Position numbers and translations under genes: made by a program
Source of the DNA: Crocinitomicaceae bacterium
GTDB lineage: Bacteria > Bacteroidota > Bacteroidia > Flavobacteriales_D > Crocinitomicaceae
Assembly (NCBI GenBank): GCA_016719925.1
Contig: JADJYC010000007.1
Coordinates: forward strand, 166,019 to 230,018
Direction of reading: 5' to 3'
DNA: 64,000 nt
Notes under the pieces: generated by a model
What the model was told of the DNA's origin: nothing
Databases searched by the model: none
The model's input: only the letters and a program-made list of their open reading frames with translations
Shown here: positions 9,548 through 19,560 of the stretch, in pieces
How the letters are laid out: the number at the start of each line of letters is the position of its first letter
Position numbering within the stretch: position 1 is the stretch's first letter

Positions 9548-10591
9548 CTAAATTTTCTTTTGTCTGCGTTTTTTAATCAGCCGAAACACTCCAACAAGGC
9601 ATAAAGCAAAGCCTGTGCCATACCAGAAAATACGGCTTAAAACAATATTCTTGAGATATAGCGGAATGAGTTTATAGTTAAATGGTTCTGCTGCTGAAGT
9701 AGATTGCCAGAAATCAACATTGTAATACTCCAGATTTTCTAATTTCTGATTGGTAAACGAATGTGTTTCAAAAGTTGCTTTTCCATTTTCTACATTCACT
9801 ATCAGAACAGCATCTCTTAATAAAGCGCGGATAGCTGTAGCAATGTAAGTGATTTTATTTTTTTCATCCTGAAAGTAAAAAAAAGATCCAGGAGCATCTC
9901 CCAAAGAACCGGCAAACCAGAAGAGATTAGTTTTCGAGCCAATGCGTTTTGCCAATGGTAAAACTTCAGACTCAAAATTAGTAGATGTCAAAGACTGGGT
10001 ATTGTCTTCAAATAATCCTTCCATTTCACTATAGGTATCTTTCCAAATGGTTCGGTGAGCATATACAAAAACATTTGCAACATTTCCCTTTTCACTTTCC
10101 AACGCAATTTCTTCCAGCAATTTTAGCTGCTCTGCTTTGATATCTCCGTTATCTGATTCTGTATCCAAAATCAAATGATAATCATTTCCTGTTTTAAAAC
10201 TAAAATAAGTTGCACCGTAATTTTTCTGATATACATCAGCAGAAAGGTCATGATTTCCAACTGCATTGAACAAAGGAATATCCAGCTTATCAAAAAAACT
10301 TGACTGGTATTTCGGCATATCATTGCGGATATCCATAAATAAATCTCCCAGACAAATCAGCATGGCTGCATCAGAAGAATTAATCCAGTCAAGGTTTGCA
10401 AGCAAAGTATTTGCAGGGTATCCTGACTTATTAGTTCCATCTCCATAAAAATGACCTGAAACAATGAAAGAATAATTCCCGGTTGAATCTATCTGCAACG
10501 TTTTATTATTAAACGCAGAGGTTTGGGCAATGATAAATTGCAGATTGAAAAATCCGATCACAAACAATATGAAACGAGTACTAACTCTCAT
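9548..10591 (-). CDS. Membrane-anchored calcineurin-like metallophosphoesterase
   Basis: A 347-residue exported phosphoesterase and the last gene of the polysaccharide operon. It has a signal peptide (ends FIIAQ), the motifs GDLFMD (residues about 101-106) and GNHD, a late YAHRTIW histidine motif, and a C-terminal membrane helix followed by KKRRQKK. The first metal motif, usually DxH, reads SGHFYGD, so the leading Asp is absent and metal binding may be altered. Its start overlaps the upstream CotH stop by 4 bases. I infer that it acts outside the inner membrane on a phosphorylated surface component; the substrate is unknown. Confidence 0.82.
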   Translation of the reverse strand: MRVSTRFILFVIGFFNLQFIIAQTSAFNNKTLQIDSTGNYSFIVSGHFYGDGTNKSGYPANTLLANLDWINSSDAAMLICLGDLFMDIRNDMPKYQSSFFDKLDIPLFNAVGNHDLSADVYQKNYGATYFSFKTGNDYHLILDTESDNGDIKAEQLKLLEEIALESEKGNVANVFVYAHRTIWKDTYSEMEGLFEDNTQSLTSTNFESEVLPLAKRIGSKTNLFWFAGSLGDAPGSFFYFQDEKNKITYIATAIRALLRDAVLIVNVENGKATFETHSFTNQKLENLEYYNVDFWQSTSAAEPFNYKLIPLYLKNIVLSRIFWYGTGFALCLVGVFRLIKKRRQKKI

Positions 10592-13008
10592 TTTTTATCT
10601 GAAATTGTTTCAATATCAATTACTGAACTTTTATATAATTCATAAACTGACTCTCCATTTAAAGCAGATTTTGTGTCAAGTTTGAATCCAACTTTTGCTC
10701 CGGATACATTACCACCAATAGACTTCCAGAATGATGCATCATTCAGCTCAGCAATAACCTCTGAGGCAGCATATTCTGATTGCCAGGTTAACAAACCCGA
10801 ATTAAAATTTAAAGATGCAATCTTATTGTAACCGGATATATCACTGTCAGCAATATCCAGATCTGTACCATAAGCATACAACAAAATATTCCCGTTTTTT
10901 GCTGTCAGATTTTTAATTCTGACCAATGATCTGTCAAATATTCCAAGTGTACCTAATGAACCTGATGCACAATTAAAGATACAAACTTCAGATGATGTTG
11001 ATTTCAATAAAGCAGAATCAGTATCTGCGAAAACACAATTCTGAAAAAATAATTCTGACTCTGAAATCCAGAAAAGGTTATTTGAATTCACAAACTCAAC
11101 ATGGTCAAATAATGCTTTTGCGCGTTGCAGATAAAAATATTCATTATTCTGACCTGCATCAGTATCAGCAGGACCACACGTAACTAAAATCTCTTCCCCT
11201 TCTTCAGAACCGCCGGCCATTCGAAGATTTCCATTTAACACAATCTTTCCGTTTTCTTCAAATTTTAAAGTCTGACCCGGAAAAAAATACAACGTGCTCA
11301 AAGTATCTGCCAGATATATTGTTCCATTAATCACAACATCTTTTGCATTGAAAAAATAAGCTGTATCATTCAGATTAGTCAATTCAGTCCCCGTATGTTT
11401 TTCAATATCGAATGAAAAAGAATTCATTCCCTGATTGTAAGAGGGCAGATCAGAAACCTCTGATTTAAAATTTTTACTGCTGCCCGGAATTCTTGAAATC
11501 AGTTTTAGATTCTTAATATCCTTTTTATCAAACCCGCTCACATTAATATTTAAATCAAAATAATGAGCATAGGTATTTCTTGCTTTTGCCGGCAGACAAA
11601 AAACTGAGTCCAGCTCAACGATGTCTTTTCCATCTATTTCAAGGGCATAAATTTCAATTGGAAAATCACTAACAGGTGTGACACTTATAGTAAGCATAGA
11701 ATCAATCACTGACTCTTTAAATGCATGAAATGGTTTTGGTAATTCCAGATTGTGACGGATAAGTTCAATATTTTCAAAATACGGATCAAATGTAAATTTC
11801 CGGTATGGGAATTCATGGGCAAGAACCCCAAGCTTTTTATCAAGTTCAGGTTGAATTTTATTTTTAAAATCATCCAGATACGTTTCATTGCAAATACGTT
11901 CAAGCGCTTTAATGTATGCTTCAAAAAATATTGGATCAGCAAATAACATGTCGTGATAATTAAATTTTAGCTGATCATAATCATCCGGAATTCTCTGACC
12001 AGCGACCGACTCTGTTTTTCTGACTGAAAAACTTTCATATCCAACCGGCTCAACTTTTCCTGTTTCTGAATTGTAAAAAAACTTCACGTCACTCCAGTCC
12101 AGAGAATGATGCCCTCCAACCAAATCAATCACTGCATGAAACGATGCCATTTTTTCTACATCAAAAATTTCACTGGTTTTCTTTTCACCTCTTCTGAAAG
12201 CTTCAAGCAAAGCGGCCCCCTTGATATAGGTATCTATCAAAACTGAATCATCTTCAACTGTTCCTTTTTCATACGGTTCAACAAATGAAGATGCATAAGA
12301 GGAATACTGTTCATCAAGGTATGTACCCTGCAATTCATCAATCCTCCACTCCCAGTATAAATTCGGATTCCAGCGCAAAATGGCTCCGGCAGGTCGGTCA
12401 TTGTGATCCAATACATGCTGACCAAAATGTTCTTCAATTGCATAAATTCCCAAATCCTTTTCATTGAGTTTAACCTGAATAAAATCATAGTTGAGATGAA
12501 TGACATTTTCCTGTTTCAACAATTGATGATAAACCCATTCATACGCATAGTTCCTTGTTCCGGGAGCCTGCAAAGAAAATCGTGACATTCCAAAAACCGG
12601 TTTCTTTTTAGTCTTAATCCGGAATGACCATTTATCTCCTTCCAGGTGATCAGTCATATGTCCTTTTAATCTTATTTCACCTTTAACGGTGTCACCATTC
12701 TGAATCAGTTTGCATGGCACATAATTATCTTCTCCCTCATTGATTTGTATTCCTCTTTCAATTGCTTTGTCTCTTCTTGATTTGAGGAATTGATAATCTT
12801 CTTCTTCCATAGTAATCTGCAGTTGATCAGGAACAACTTTATCTGCAAGATCTTTATTATGACTGTAAACTGAAATGAATTCTCCTATTCCTTCAAAACC
12901 GTAGCGCTGGACGAATTTGTGAGCGGCAAAAATCCCAACGACCATTAGCAAAAGCAGAATGATTATTGTTCTTTTAAGCAATTTCTTTTTATCAATATTC
13001 ATGCTCAT
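10588..13008 (-). CDS. CotH-kinase family membrane protein (copy 1)
   Basis: An 806-residue protein with one N-terminal membrane helix (residues about 12-30), so the body faces the periplasm. Residues about 90-350 match the CotH kinase family: GEIRLKGHMTDH, FRIKTKKK, FSLQAPGTRNYAYEW and VKLNEKDLGIYAIEEHFG. The usual late 'DxD' segment reads EPVGYESF here, so a metal-binding Asp may be replaced. The C-terminal half (about 550-780) looks like a beta-helix with repeated short strands and may bind a glycan. CotH proteins phosphorylate spore-coat proteins in Bacillus; the role in Gram-negative bacteria is not settled. It overlaps both neighbours by 4 bases. Confidence 0.8.
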   Translation of the reverse strand: MSMNIDKKKLLKRTIIILLLLMVVGIFAAHKFVQRYGFEGIGEFISVYSHNKDLADKVVPDQLQITMEEEDYQFLKSRRDKAIERGIQINEGEDNYVPCKLIQNGDTVKGEIRLKGHMTDHLEGDKWSFRIKTKKKPVFGMSRFSLQAPGTRNYAYEWVYHQLLKQENVIHLNYDFIQVKLNEKDLGIYAIEEHFGQHVLDHNDRPAGAILRWNPNLYWEWRIDELQGTYLDEQYSSYASSFVEPYEKGTVEDDSVLIDTYIKGAALLEAFRRGEKKTSEIFDVEKMASFHAVIDLVGGHHSLDWSDVKFFYNSETGKVEPVGYESFSVRKTESVAGQRIPDDYDQLKFNYHDMLFADPIFFEAYIKALERICNETYLDDFKNKIQPELDKKLGVLAHEFPYRKFTFDPYFENIELIRHNLELPKPFHAFKESVIDSMLTISVTPVSDFPIEIYALEIDGKDIVELDSVFCLPAKARNTYAHYFDLNINVSGFDKKDIKNLKLISRIPGSSKNFKSEVSDLPSYNQGMNSFSFDIEKHTGTELTNLNDTAYFFNAKDVVINGTIYLADTLSTLYFFPGQTLKFEENGKIVLNGNLRMAGGSEEGEEILVTCGPADTDAGQNNEYFYLQRAKALFDHVEFVNSNNLFWISESELFFQNCVFADTDSALLKSTSSEVCIFNCASGSLGTLGIFDRSLVRIKNLTAKNGNILLYAYGTDLDIADSDISGYNKIASLNFNSGLLTWQSEYAASEVIAELNDASFWKSIGGNVSGAKVGFKLDTKSALNGESVYELYKSSVIDIETISDKK

Positions 13009-14357
13009 GCCAGTGCCAATTTATGATTCGGTTCAGTTTGTTCATTATTTTCTGTGACAAGTGCATCCCGGAGATTTCCTGAAAAAATTGTCAGAATCGT
13101 AAAAAATAATATGGTAAATGGATTCAATGACGCAACTAACCATGACTCATAAGTAATATTAAACATAATGTTAATGGCAAAAGCAAGAACAAGGTAATTG
13201 TACTTCATCGATTTGAATACGATTCCGTAAAATGCTCCAAAAAAAGCAATTATTCCTGCAATACCAGCATCAAACCACATGGATAAATAAGAATTATGAA
13301 CCCCACCCTGATGGCCCAGTTTTGAAAGCCAGTAATAATTTGGACGCATCACCTGTTCATCCTGGCCAAATCCACCTCCTACAAAATAATAATTCTGAAT
13401 TTCCTGCCAGGCAAACACCCAGGCAATTTTTCTACCGGAACCTTCTTCAATGGATTCAATTCTGAAATAATCCTGCAAACCTAAAAATTCTATAACGCCA
13501 ACAAATCCTTCAAAAATTTGTTCATTAAAAGTCAATACAATAACCACCGTAATGACAGCCAGAAACCAGTGAATTTTAATTACTCTTGATATCAGATAAA
13601 ATAAAAATATACTCATCATTCCATTTCTGGAACCAGACCAGATCAACGAAATAAAAATTACAAGTATAATATACCAGTTTTCTTTCTTGGTAAAATTGGC
13701 AAGTTTTAACTCCCTCAGAATTACCCACAACATAAACGTGAGATTTAAAAATATTCCTAGGCCGTTTGGATTTCCAAGGATACTTTTGAAACGCTTTCCA
13801 TCCAGCATTGCAATCTGTGGTGCCGCAAAGCGCAGCACAATTCCAATGGTTAACATTCCAATGATAAACGTGAAAAAAGCTGTCCAGAAATATTCTCCCT
13901 GATCACGATGCAAGTGTGAAACATAGAAAGGAACTGTCAGCATCATCAGAAAATAAGAAATAGTCTTTTCAAGTCCAACAGAAAAATTAATGGAATACTG
14001 AAGGCCAATAGCTACAACAATAAAAAAGGGAATAAACCAAAGTAATAATTTTGGAAATGGTTTGAAGTCTTCACGATACATCAATAAAAATCCGGCCAGA
14101 AAAAGCGGCACCATAAATTTGAGATCTTTTGCAAACTGTAAATCATCATACGTTGCATTTTTTACCGGAACATAATCTGCAAGCATCAAAAGCCAAAGCG
14201 CAGTTATCAGCAATTCAAAATACCTCTTCCGAATCCCAAACAACAGCATAAACATGGGAAACATGGGATAAATAACCGGACCACCCCATACGCCAGAGAC
14301 ATACATGACTGCAAGAATCATGATAAACTGTGAATGTTGTTTGTAGGCTATTATCAT
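13005..14357 (-). CDS. O-antigen ligase / Wzy-like polymerase
   Basis: A 450-residue polytopic membrane protein with about 10-12 hydrophobic helices. A large late periplasmic loop contains GSGRKIAWVFAWQEI, FVGGGFGQDE and HQGGVHNSYLSMW, the Wzy_C/O-antigen ligase pattern (R..W..a...i......G.G...HN.yL). It should polymerise or transfer a polysaccharide at the periplasmic face. Its position between two CotH genes is unusual. Its stop overlaps the next gene's ATG by 4 bases, and its ATG overlaps the previous stop by 4. Confidence 0.85.
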   Translation of the reverse strand: MIIAYKQHSQFIMILAVMYVSGVWGGPVIYPMFPMFMLLFGIRKRYFELLITALWLLMLADYVPVKNATYDDLQFAKDLKFMVPLFLAGFLLMYREDFKPFPKLLLWFIPFFIVVAIGLQYSINFSVGLEKTISYFLMMLTVPFYVSHLHRDQGEYFWTAFFTFIIGMLTIGIVLRFAAPQIAMLDGKRFKSILGNPNGLGIFLNLTFMLWVILRELKLANFTKKENWYIILVIFISLIWSGSRNGMMSIFLFYLISRVIKIHWFLAVITVVIVLTFNEQIFEGFVGVIEFLGLQDYFRIESIEEGSGRKIAWVFAWQEIQNYYFVGGGFGQDEQVMRPNYYWLSKLGHQGGVHNSYLSMWFDAGIAGIIAFFGAFYGIVFKSMKYNYLVLAFAINIMFNITYESWLVASLNPFTILFFTILTIFSGNLRDALVTENNEQTEPNHKLALA

Positions 14358-15973
14358 TTTAAATCTTCAACCTGTTTAATGTATACCTCACCCCTGTTCA
14401 ATAAAAAATCAACGTTGGTTTGACAATTTTCCTCCCATATTTCTTTTGAGTCTATCATTCTCCATCGTCTGATCTGGAATTCAATTGATTTGTCGTATTT
14501 GTTTTTTATTTCTTCAAAGGCTGCAGTTATCCGTTCTTCTGAAAAATCACTCTCAACAATTTCATTTGCTCTATCAATGAACCTGTTTCTGAATTTCTCA
14601 GATTGGAAAAGGGCATTAAATATATCCGATGTAACTCCTTTAGATTTTTTAAGTTTATCGAATAAATTTACCTCAACATTTTGTTTACCGGAATAAGCCA
14701 TTCCATAATCCAGATCCTGCAAAATCCACTTCCATTTTGAATTTCCGGCTTTATACCATTGCACATTGTTTGATGGCCAGTCACCGTTTCCGTAAAAGGT
14801 TTCATAAATGATGTAATCCATAAAAGAACTCAAATCAATATGATTATCAGCAAGCAGATACATTTCTTTACCCGATTTATCCCCGTTGCTGATTTCATTG
14901 ATAAAATTGTCAAATGAAGTTTTATCAGATGCTAAACCTTCCTTTAGCTCTCCGTTAGATTCCAGCAGTGTTACTTCGTCTGCTCCAACATCCTCCTTTT
15001 TAGCAATAAAATAAATATCAATACGCTCCCTGATATTATAGATTCCCCAATAATTTCCGTTCAGAAAAACTTCCACCGGCTGCCCTTCTTGAATCAGTAC
15101 ATTTTCACTTGTAACCAAAGTTTGCATCAAAAGATCCGCAAACATGGTTTTAGTATTGTCATTTCCTGAATTCCGTAAAACCAATGATGTATATTTCTTT
15201 AATCCTTCTTCACCAAAAAAATTGTAATTAATTTTTTCTTCTCCATACATTTTATTTGCTGATATTCTAATCGATTTTTGCGGAAAACCACGCGTAGCAT
15301 TACCGCTGATACGCATGCCCAAATCCTACTCCCAGTCAAGAATTCCGTTCACAAAATACTGCATGTGCACAGGTCTCTCTGACTCACTTCCCCGATTCTG
15401 AAAATTGCCATTTCTGTTCCACCAGTTTTTATAAATACCAAAATCATCTTCTGATTCTTTTCCAAAAATCATTATCCCATTTTCATATCCGTCAATATTG
15501 GTTTGTGCAGTAATTAAATTCACAGCGGGCAAATCAGAATTTTGCCTCAGAATAGTCAGATATTTATCCTTACTTGTTATATTTTCTGACTTATGTTTCA
15601 CTCTGTAAACCAAAGAAAGACATTCAGGAAAATTTCCGTGAGCCGGTTTTTGATGAAAGGAAGTTTCAATATTTTTCAAATCCGGATTTTTCAGATAGTT
15701 CAAATCAAGATCAGACCCACCATTTTGAAAATTTTCTCCGCCATTCAGTGAATACCAGATTTCAAAAGATTCTGAATACGAATAAATTGTTAATTCATCA
15801 GCATTAAAACCTTGCTCAGGCAATGAAATAACATTATCCGCTTCAACATATTTAATCAACGAATCAGTTGAAGAATTAAAAATCAGAGATGTGCCAAAAA
15901 TCTGCAGCAATAAAACAATTGCAAGCACTAAAAAAAGTGTCAGTGAATCAGGTTTGAATAAATTCTTTATCAC
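14354..15973 (-). CDS. CotH-kinase family protein (copy 2), interrupted by an in-frame TAG
   Basis: A protein of about 539 residues in one reading frame with a single TAG at 15326-15328. Before it lies a signal anchor (residues about 10-30) and a beta-rich region ending VNGILDWE; after it the frame continues DLGMRISGNATRGFPQKS. 'W-E-x-D-L-G-(I/M)-R-I-x-G-x-x-[ST]-R' is the core of the CotH family, so the stop sits in the most conserved block. Later motifs are intact: GDWPSNNVQWYKA and WKWILQDLDYGMAY. CAG to TAG would explain the stop. It could be a real nonsense mutation, a base-call error or amber readthrough. It overlaps the upstream and downstream genes by 4 bases each. Confidence 0.8.
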
Positions 15974-16374
15974 TTTTTAACGGGTAAAAAAAACAGAATT
16001 GCGCCAATCAGCACAAAACCGATAATGGTTTGTATAACACTTCCGGTACCACAGCCAATTCCTACAGCTGTAACCAGAAATAAGCCGGTTGTCTGGGTTT
16101 TGCTTGCATCTTTATTTCTGGTAAATAATAAAATTGCAGCAGCAGCTATTACCGAAAATGACACTGAATATTTAGCTATTGATGTTAGCAAAGCTACACC
16201 TGTTCCGGTGAGGACAGAATAATGCAAAGTATCATCACTGAATTTTGAATTAAAAATTTTCTGCAATAAATGTGACAACAATGCGGCACATAAAAGCTGA
16301 AACAAAAAAAGAGGAATTAAATCCACTGACATTCCGTTCAGACTATCAATCAATATTTGTTTAACTGTTTCCAT
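15970..16374 (-). CDS. Small membrane protein, DUF4956-like
   Basis: A 134-residue protein with about four hydrophobic segments. The segment TGLFLVTAVGIGCGTGSVIQ followed by a last helix resembles DUF4956 membrane proteins, which are known to travel with CotH and VTC-domain genes. The match is from memory and short, so it is moderate. It starts 10 bases after rmlA and overlaps the CotH-2 start by 4 bases. The operon context suggests a role in exporting or handling a polyphosphate- or sugar-linked surface polymer, but this is inference. Confidence 0.65.
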   Translation of the reverse strand: METVKQILIDSLNGMSVDLIPLFLFQLLCAALLSHLLQKIFNSKFSDDTLHYSVLTGTGVALLTSIAKYSVSFSVIAAAAILLFTRNKDASKTQTTGLFLVTAVGIGCGTGSVIQTIIGFVLIGAILFFLPVKK

Positions 16375-16383
16375 GTTTAATAA

Positions 16384-17264
16384 TTAAAACGCCAGAAATT
16401 TCTTATCCAGCAACCTGAGTAAATACTCGCCATACTGATTCTTTGCCAATGGTTCTGCAAGTTTTCTCAGCTGGGCTTCATTAATAAAGTTCTTTCTGTA
16501 TGCTATTTCTTCAAGACACGCAACTTTCAATCCTTGTCTTTGTTCAATCGATGCAATGAAATTGGAGGCTTGTATCAGTGATTCATGTGTACCGGTATCT
16601 AACCAGGCCATACCTCTGCCAAGCAACTCTGTTTTCAAAGTCCCTTCTTCCAGATAAAGTCTGTTTAAGTCAGTAATTTCTAACTCGCCCCGCTTGCTCG
16701 GTTTCAATGTTTTTGCTTTTGCAACTACCGTGTTATCATAAAAATACAAACCGGTTACGGCATAATTTGATTTCGGATTGACAGGTTTTTCTTCCAGTCC
16801 GATTGCTTTTCTGTTTTCATCAAATTCCACCACACCATAGCGTTCCGGATCATTTACATAATATCCGAAAACTACCGCACCCATTGTTGTTTTTGCTGAA
16901 GCTTCCAGAATTTTTGGCAACCCGTAACCATAAAAAATATTGTCACCCAAAACCAAACATGCTGGTTCATTGTTCAGAAATTCTTCACCCAACAAAAATG
17001 CCTGTGCAAGTCCGTCTGGTGAAGGTTGAATTTTATACGAAATTTTATTCCAAGCTGACTTCCGTCACCAAATACTTCTTCATAGACAACAATATCTCTG
17101 GGTGTTGAGATGATCAATATTTCCCTGATTCCGGCCAGCATCAGAACCGACATCGGATAATAGATCATCGGTTTATCATAAATGGGCAAAATCTGTTTTG
17201 AGACAGCCTTTGTCAACGGATACAATCTTGTACCAGATCCTCCTGCCAGAATAATTCCTTTCAT
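16384..17264 (-). CDS. rmlA: Glucose-1-phosphate thymidylyltransferase, one frameshift
   Basis: Makes dTDP-glucose from glucose-1-phosphate and dTTP, the first step to dTDP-rhamnose and other deoxysugars. It opens MKGIILAGGSGTRLYPLTKA (nucleotide-binding loop GGxGTRL) and later has LGDNIFYG and EEKPVNPKSNYAVTGLYFYD. One T is missing near 17038-17042: restoring it reads LGIKFSYKIQPSPDGLAQAF and gives 293 residues, the normal length. It heads a minus-strand operon with CotH and Wzy-like genes, supplying an activated sugar. rmlB, C and D are not in the window. Confidence 0.93.
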
Positions 17265-17406
17265 TACACACTATTTATATACATCTGATACGTAAAACAG
17301 GCATATTCGGTTACCATTCTGAAAATCATCTGAAAACACCAGTTAAATAAGGGTTTACGTAGTTTTTATATTTTTCACGATCTTTGACTTACAATAATCA
17401 ATAAAC

Positions 17407-18635
17407 ATGCTGAGACTCAATTTTTTCATACTGTTAACCGGATTTATTTCAAATTCTTATGCTCAATGCGATTCCATCAGCAAAGAACTCTTTGGTGTTT
17501 TAACAACAAATACAATTTCATCCGTTCAAATAAAACCGGAAACAGATTCCAGAATTCCGGCAGTTGGAACTATCTGTGAAATGAATAAATATTTTGAAAC
17601 AACACTATTTGGCTTCAAATCAACAGGCTGGTTATCTATTGCCGATGTTGTAATAACAAAAGTTCAGGGGGAAACTGTATTTGTAAAAGTACTGACAGAA
17701 TCTTCAGAAATGACTATCAACGGCGAGAAAAAAAATCATTTTGAAAAAGGAAACAAGATACAGCTGACATGGAAAGAAGCGCCACGTAACGAACCATTTT
17801 ATCAGATTAAAGACGGAGATACTTTGGCGGTTGGAAATTATTTTGCGATCAAAAAACCGGAACCTGGACGTTTTATTATCCCGCAGGAAAAGTGCAGGAA
17901 ATCGATCAATACAAAGATGGATTATTGCAGGGAGAATACAAAGTTTGGAATGAACAGGGTGTTTTGACAGAGCAGGGTAATTTTGACGCAGGAAAAAGAA
18001 ATGGCGCTTTGAATTTTTATTATGACGATGGAAAAATAAACCGTACCGAAAATTATCTGAATGATTCATTACACGGCATTTCAACAAAATGGTATCCAAA
18101 CGGAAAAAAAGAATTTGAAACCACATATAAAAATGGTGAAATGGATGGCTTCTTCAGTGACTATTTTATCAGTGGTATTCCAAAAGTGAAGGGATATTAT
18201 GTAAAAGGAGAATACGAAGGAGAAATTACCGTATTTTATGAAAACGGAAACATCCGCTACACAGCTGATTTTGTTAGGGGTAAAAAGAATGGCAGATATT
18301 TTGGTTATTATGAATCAGGCAAAAAATTTATTGAGACTGAATTTGCTGAAGGATATAAAAACGGAACCTACACTGAATATTACGAAAACGGCCAGATTCA
18401 TTACAAGTGCAATTTTGTGAAGGACAGGAAAAACGGCATGTGGGAAGAATATTATGAAAATGGTCAGATTGCAGCAAAGGGATTGTTTGAAGACAATAAA
18501 AAAACAGGGCTCTGGGAAACCTGGTTTGAAAACGGTAATCTGCAATCATCCGGTGAATACGTAAATGATTCAAAAACAGGAAAATGGACAGAGTATGCTG
18601 AAACCGGAAAAAAGACAAAAACAAACTATAAATGA
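17407..18635 (+). CDS. Secreted MORN/YwqK-repeat protein with an N-terminal beta domain, one frameshift
   Basis: An exported protein of about 409 residues (signal peptide ends ISNSYAQ). Residues 20-150 form a domain containing VVITKVQGETVFVKVL and MTINGEKKNHFEKGNKIQL, which is also present in the gene at 32053. The rest is a chain of roughly ten 23-residue MORN/YwqK repeats of the form 'YYENGQI..KG.F...KKTG.W.EW'. A missing T near 17872 (four instead of five) splits the frame; restoring it reads GRFYYPAGKVQEIDQY. MORN repeats bind lipids in eukaryotes; the bacterial role is unclear. It is followed by a second repeat protein. Confidence 0.82.
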
Positions 18636-18668
18636 TTAATTTAGCGGAAAATGAATAAGGAGATAAAG

Positions 18669-19508
18669 ATGAAAACAATTGCGGGCTTATTGGTTCTTGC
18701 ACTCAGTACATTTAATTCAAATGCACAATGTGATACAACCAAGTATGATGAGACTTTCAAAAACGGATCATATGTGAAGGGATTCATGGCGTGTGACAAA
18801 CGGGTTGGAGAATGGAAGTATTATGAAAAATCCGGCAAACTGCTGAAAGTATCTCACTATGCCTATGGTCAGCTGCATGGAGAACAATCAATCTGGCATC
18901 CAAACGGACAACAGAAATCTTTAGAGTATTATATTACCGGATTGTTAGACAGCACTTATCAAAGCTGGACAGAAGACGGACAAATGCTGGAAGATTTCTC
19001 TTACAACATGGGGCAGTTAAATGGAATTTGTAAAGAATGGTTTGCAGACGGTAAACAAAAATCTGTTGTCTCCTACATTGACGGAAAAAAATCAGGTGAG
19101 TATGAATTGTACTGGGAAAACGGAAATCTGAAAGAAAAAGGAAAATACCTGGAAGGAGAACCGGATGGCGAAATAAAATCCTTTTATCAAAACGGAAAAA
19201 TCAGCTCTGAAATAAATTATATCAACGGAGTTCCTGAAGGGCGTTATGCAACATTTTACCAGAACGGAAACTTAAGTTCTGAAGGAGAATATCAGGAAGG
19301 AAAACAAGTTTTTTTATGGAAATCATTTCATGAAAACGGTCAGCTGAGCGCTCAGGGATCTTACCTTGCCGGCAGCAAAGACGGACTTTGGGAAGAGTGG
19401 TATATGAGCGGTACACCAAAATCAAAGGGTAATTATCTGAACGGAGAAAAAGTAGGCAGCTGGGAGGAATATTCAGAAACAGGCAAAAAAACGAAAGTGA
19501 AATATTAA
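18669..19508 (+). CDS. Secreted MORN/YwqK-repeat protein
   Basis: A 279-residue exported protein. I start at ATG 18669 because it opens a clean signal peptide (MKTIAGLLVLALSTFNSNAQ); an in-frame ATG at 18651 would add six residues. After the signal it is almost wholly made of eight to nine 23-residue repeats with WHPNGQQKSLEYY, WFADGKQKSVVSY, FYQNGKISSEINY and WYMSGTPKSKGNY. It lacks the extra N-terminal domain of the upstream repeat gene and likely arose by duplication. The C-terminus (SETGKKTKVKY) matches the upstream gene's end. Confidence 0.85.
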   Translation: MKTIAGLLVLALSTFNSNAQCDTTKYDETFKNGSYVKGFMACDKRVGEWKYYEKSGKLLKVSHYAYGQLHGEQSIWHPNGQQKSLEYYITGLLDSTYQSWTEDGQMLEDFSYNMGQLNGICKEWFADGKQKSVVSYIDGKKSGEYELYWENGNLKEKGKYLEGEPDGEIKSFYQNGKISSEINYINGVPEGRYATFYQNGNLSSEGEYQEGKQVFLWKSFHENGQLSAQGSYLAGSKDGLWEEWYMSGTPKSKGNYLNGEKVGSWEEYSETGKKTKVKY

Positions 19509-19560
19509 AATTACCTGGCTGTTTTTAAGGTGAGCATCTAAAATAAATCATTCAGGTTAT

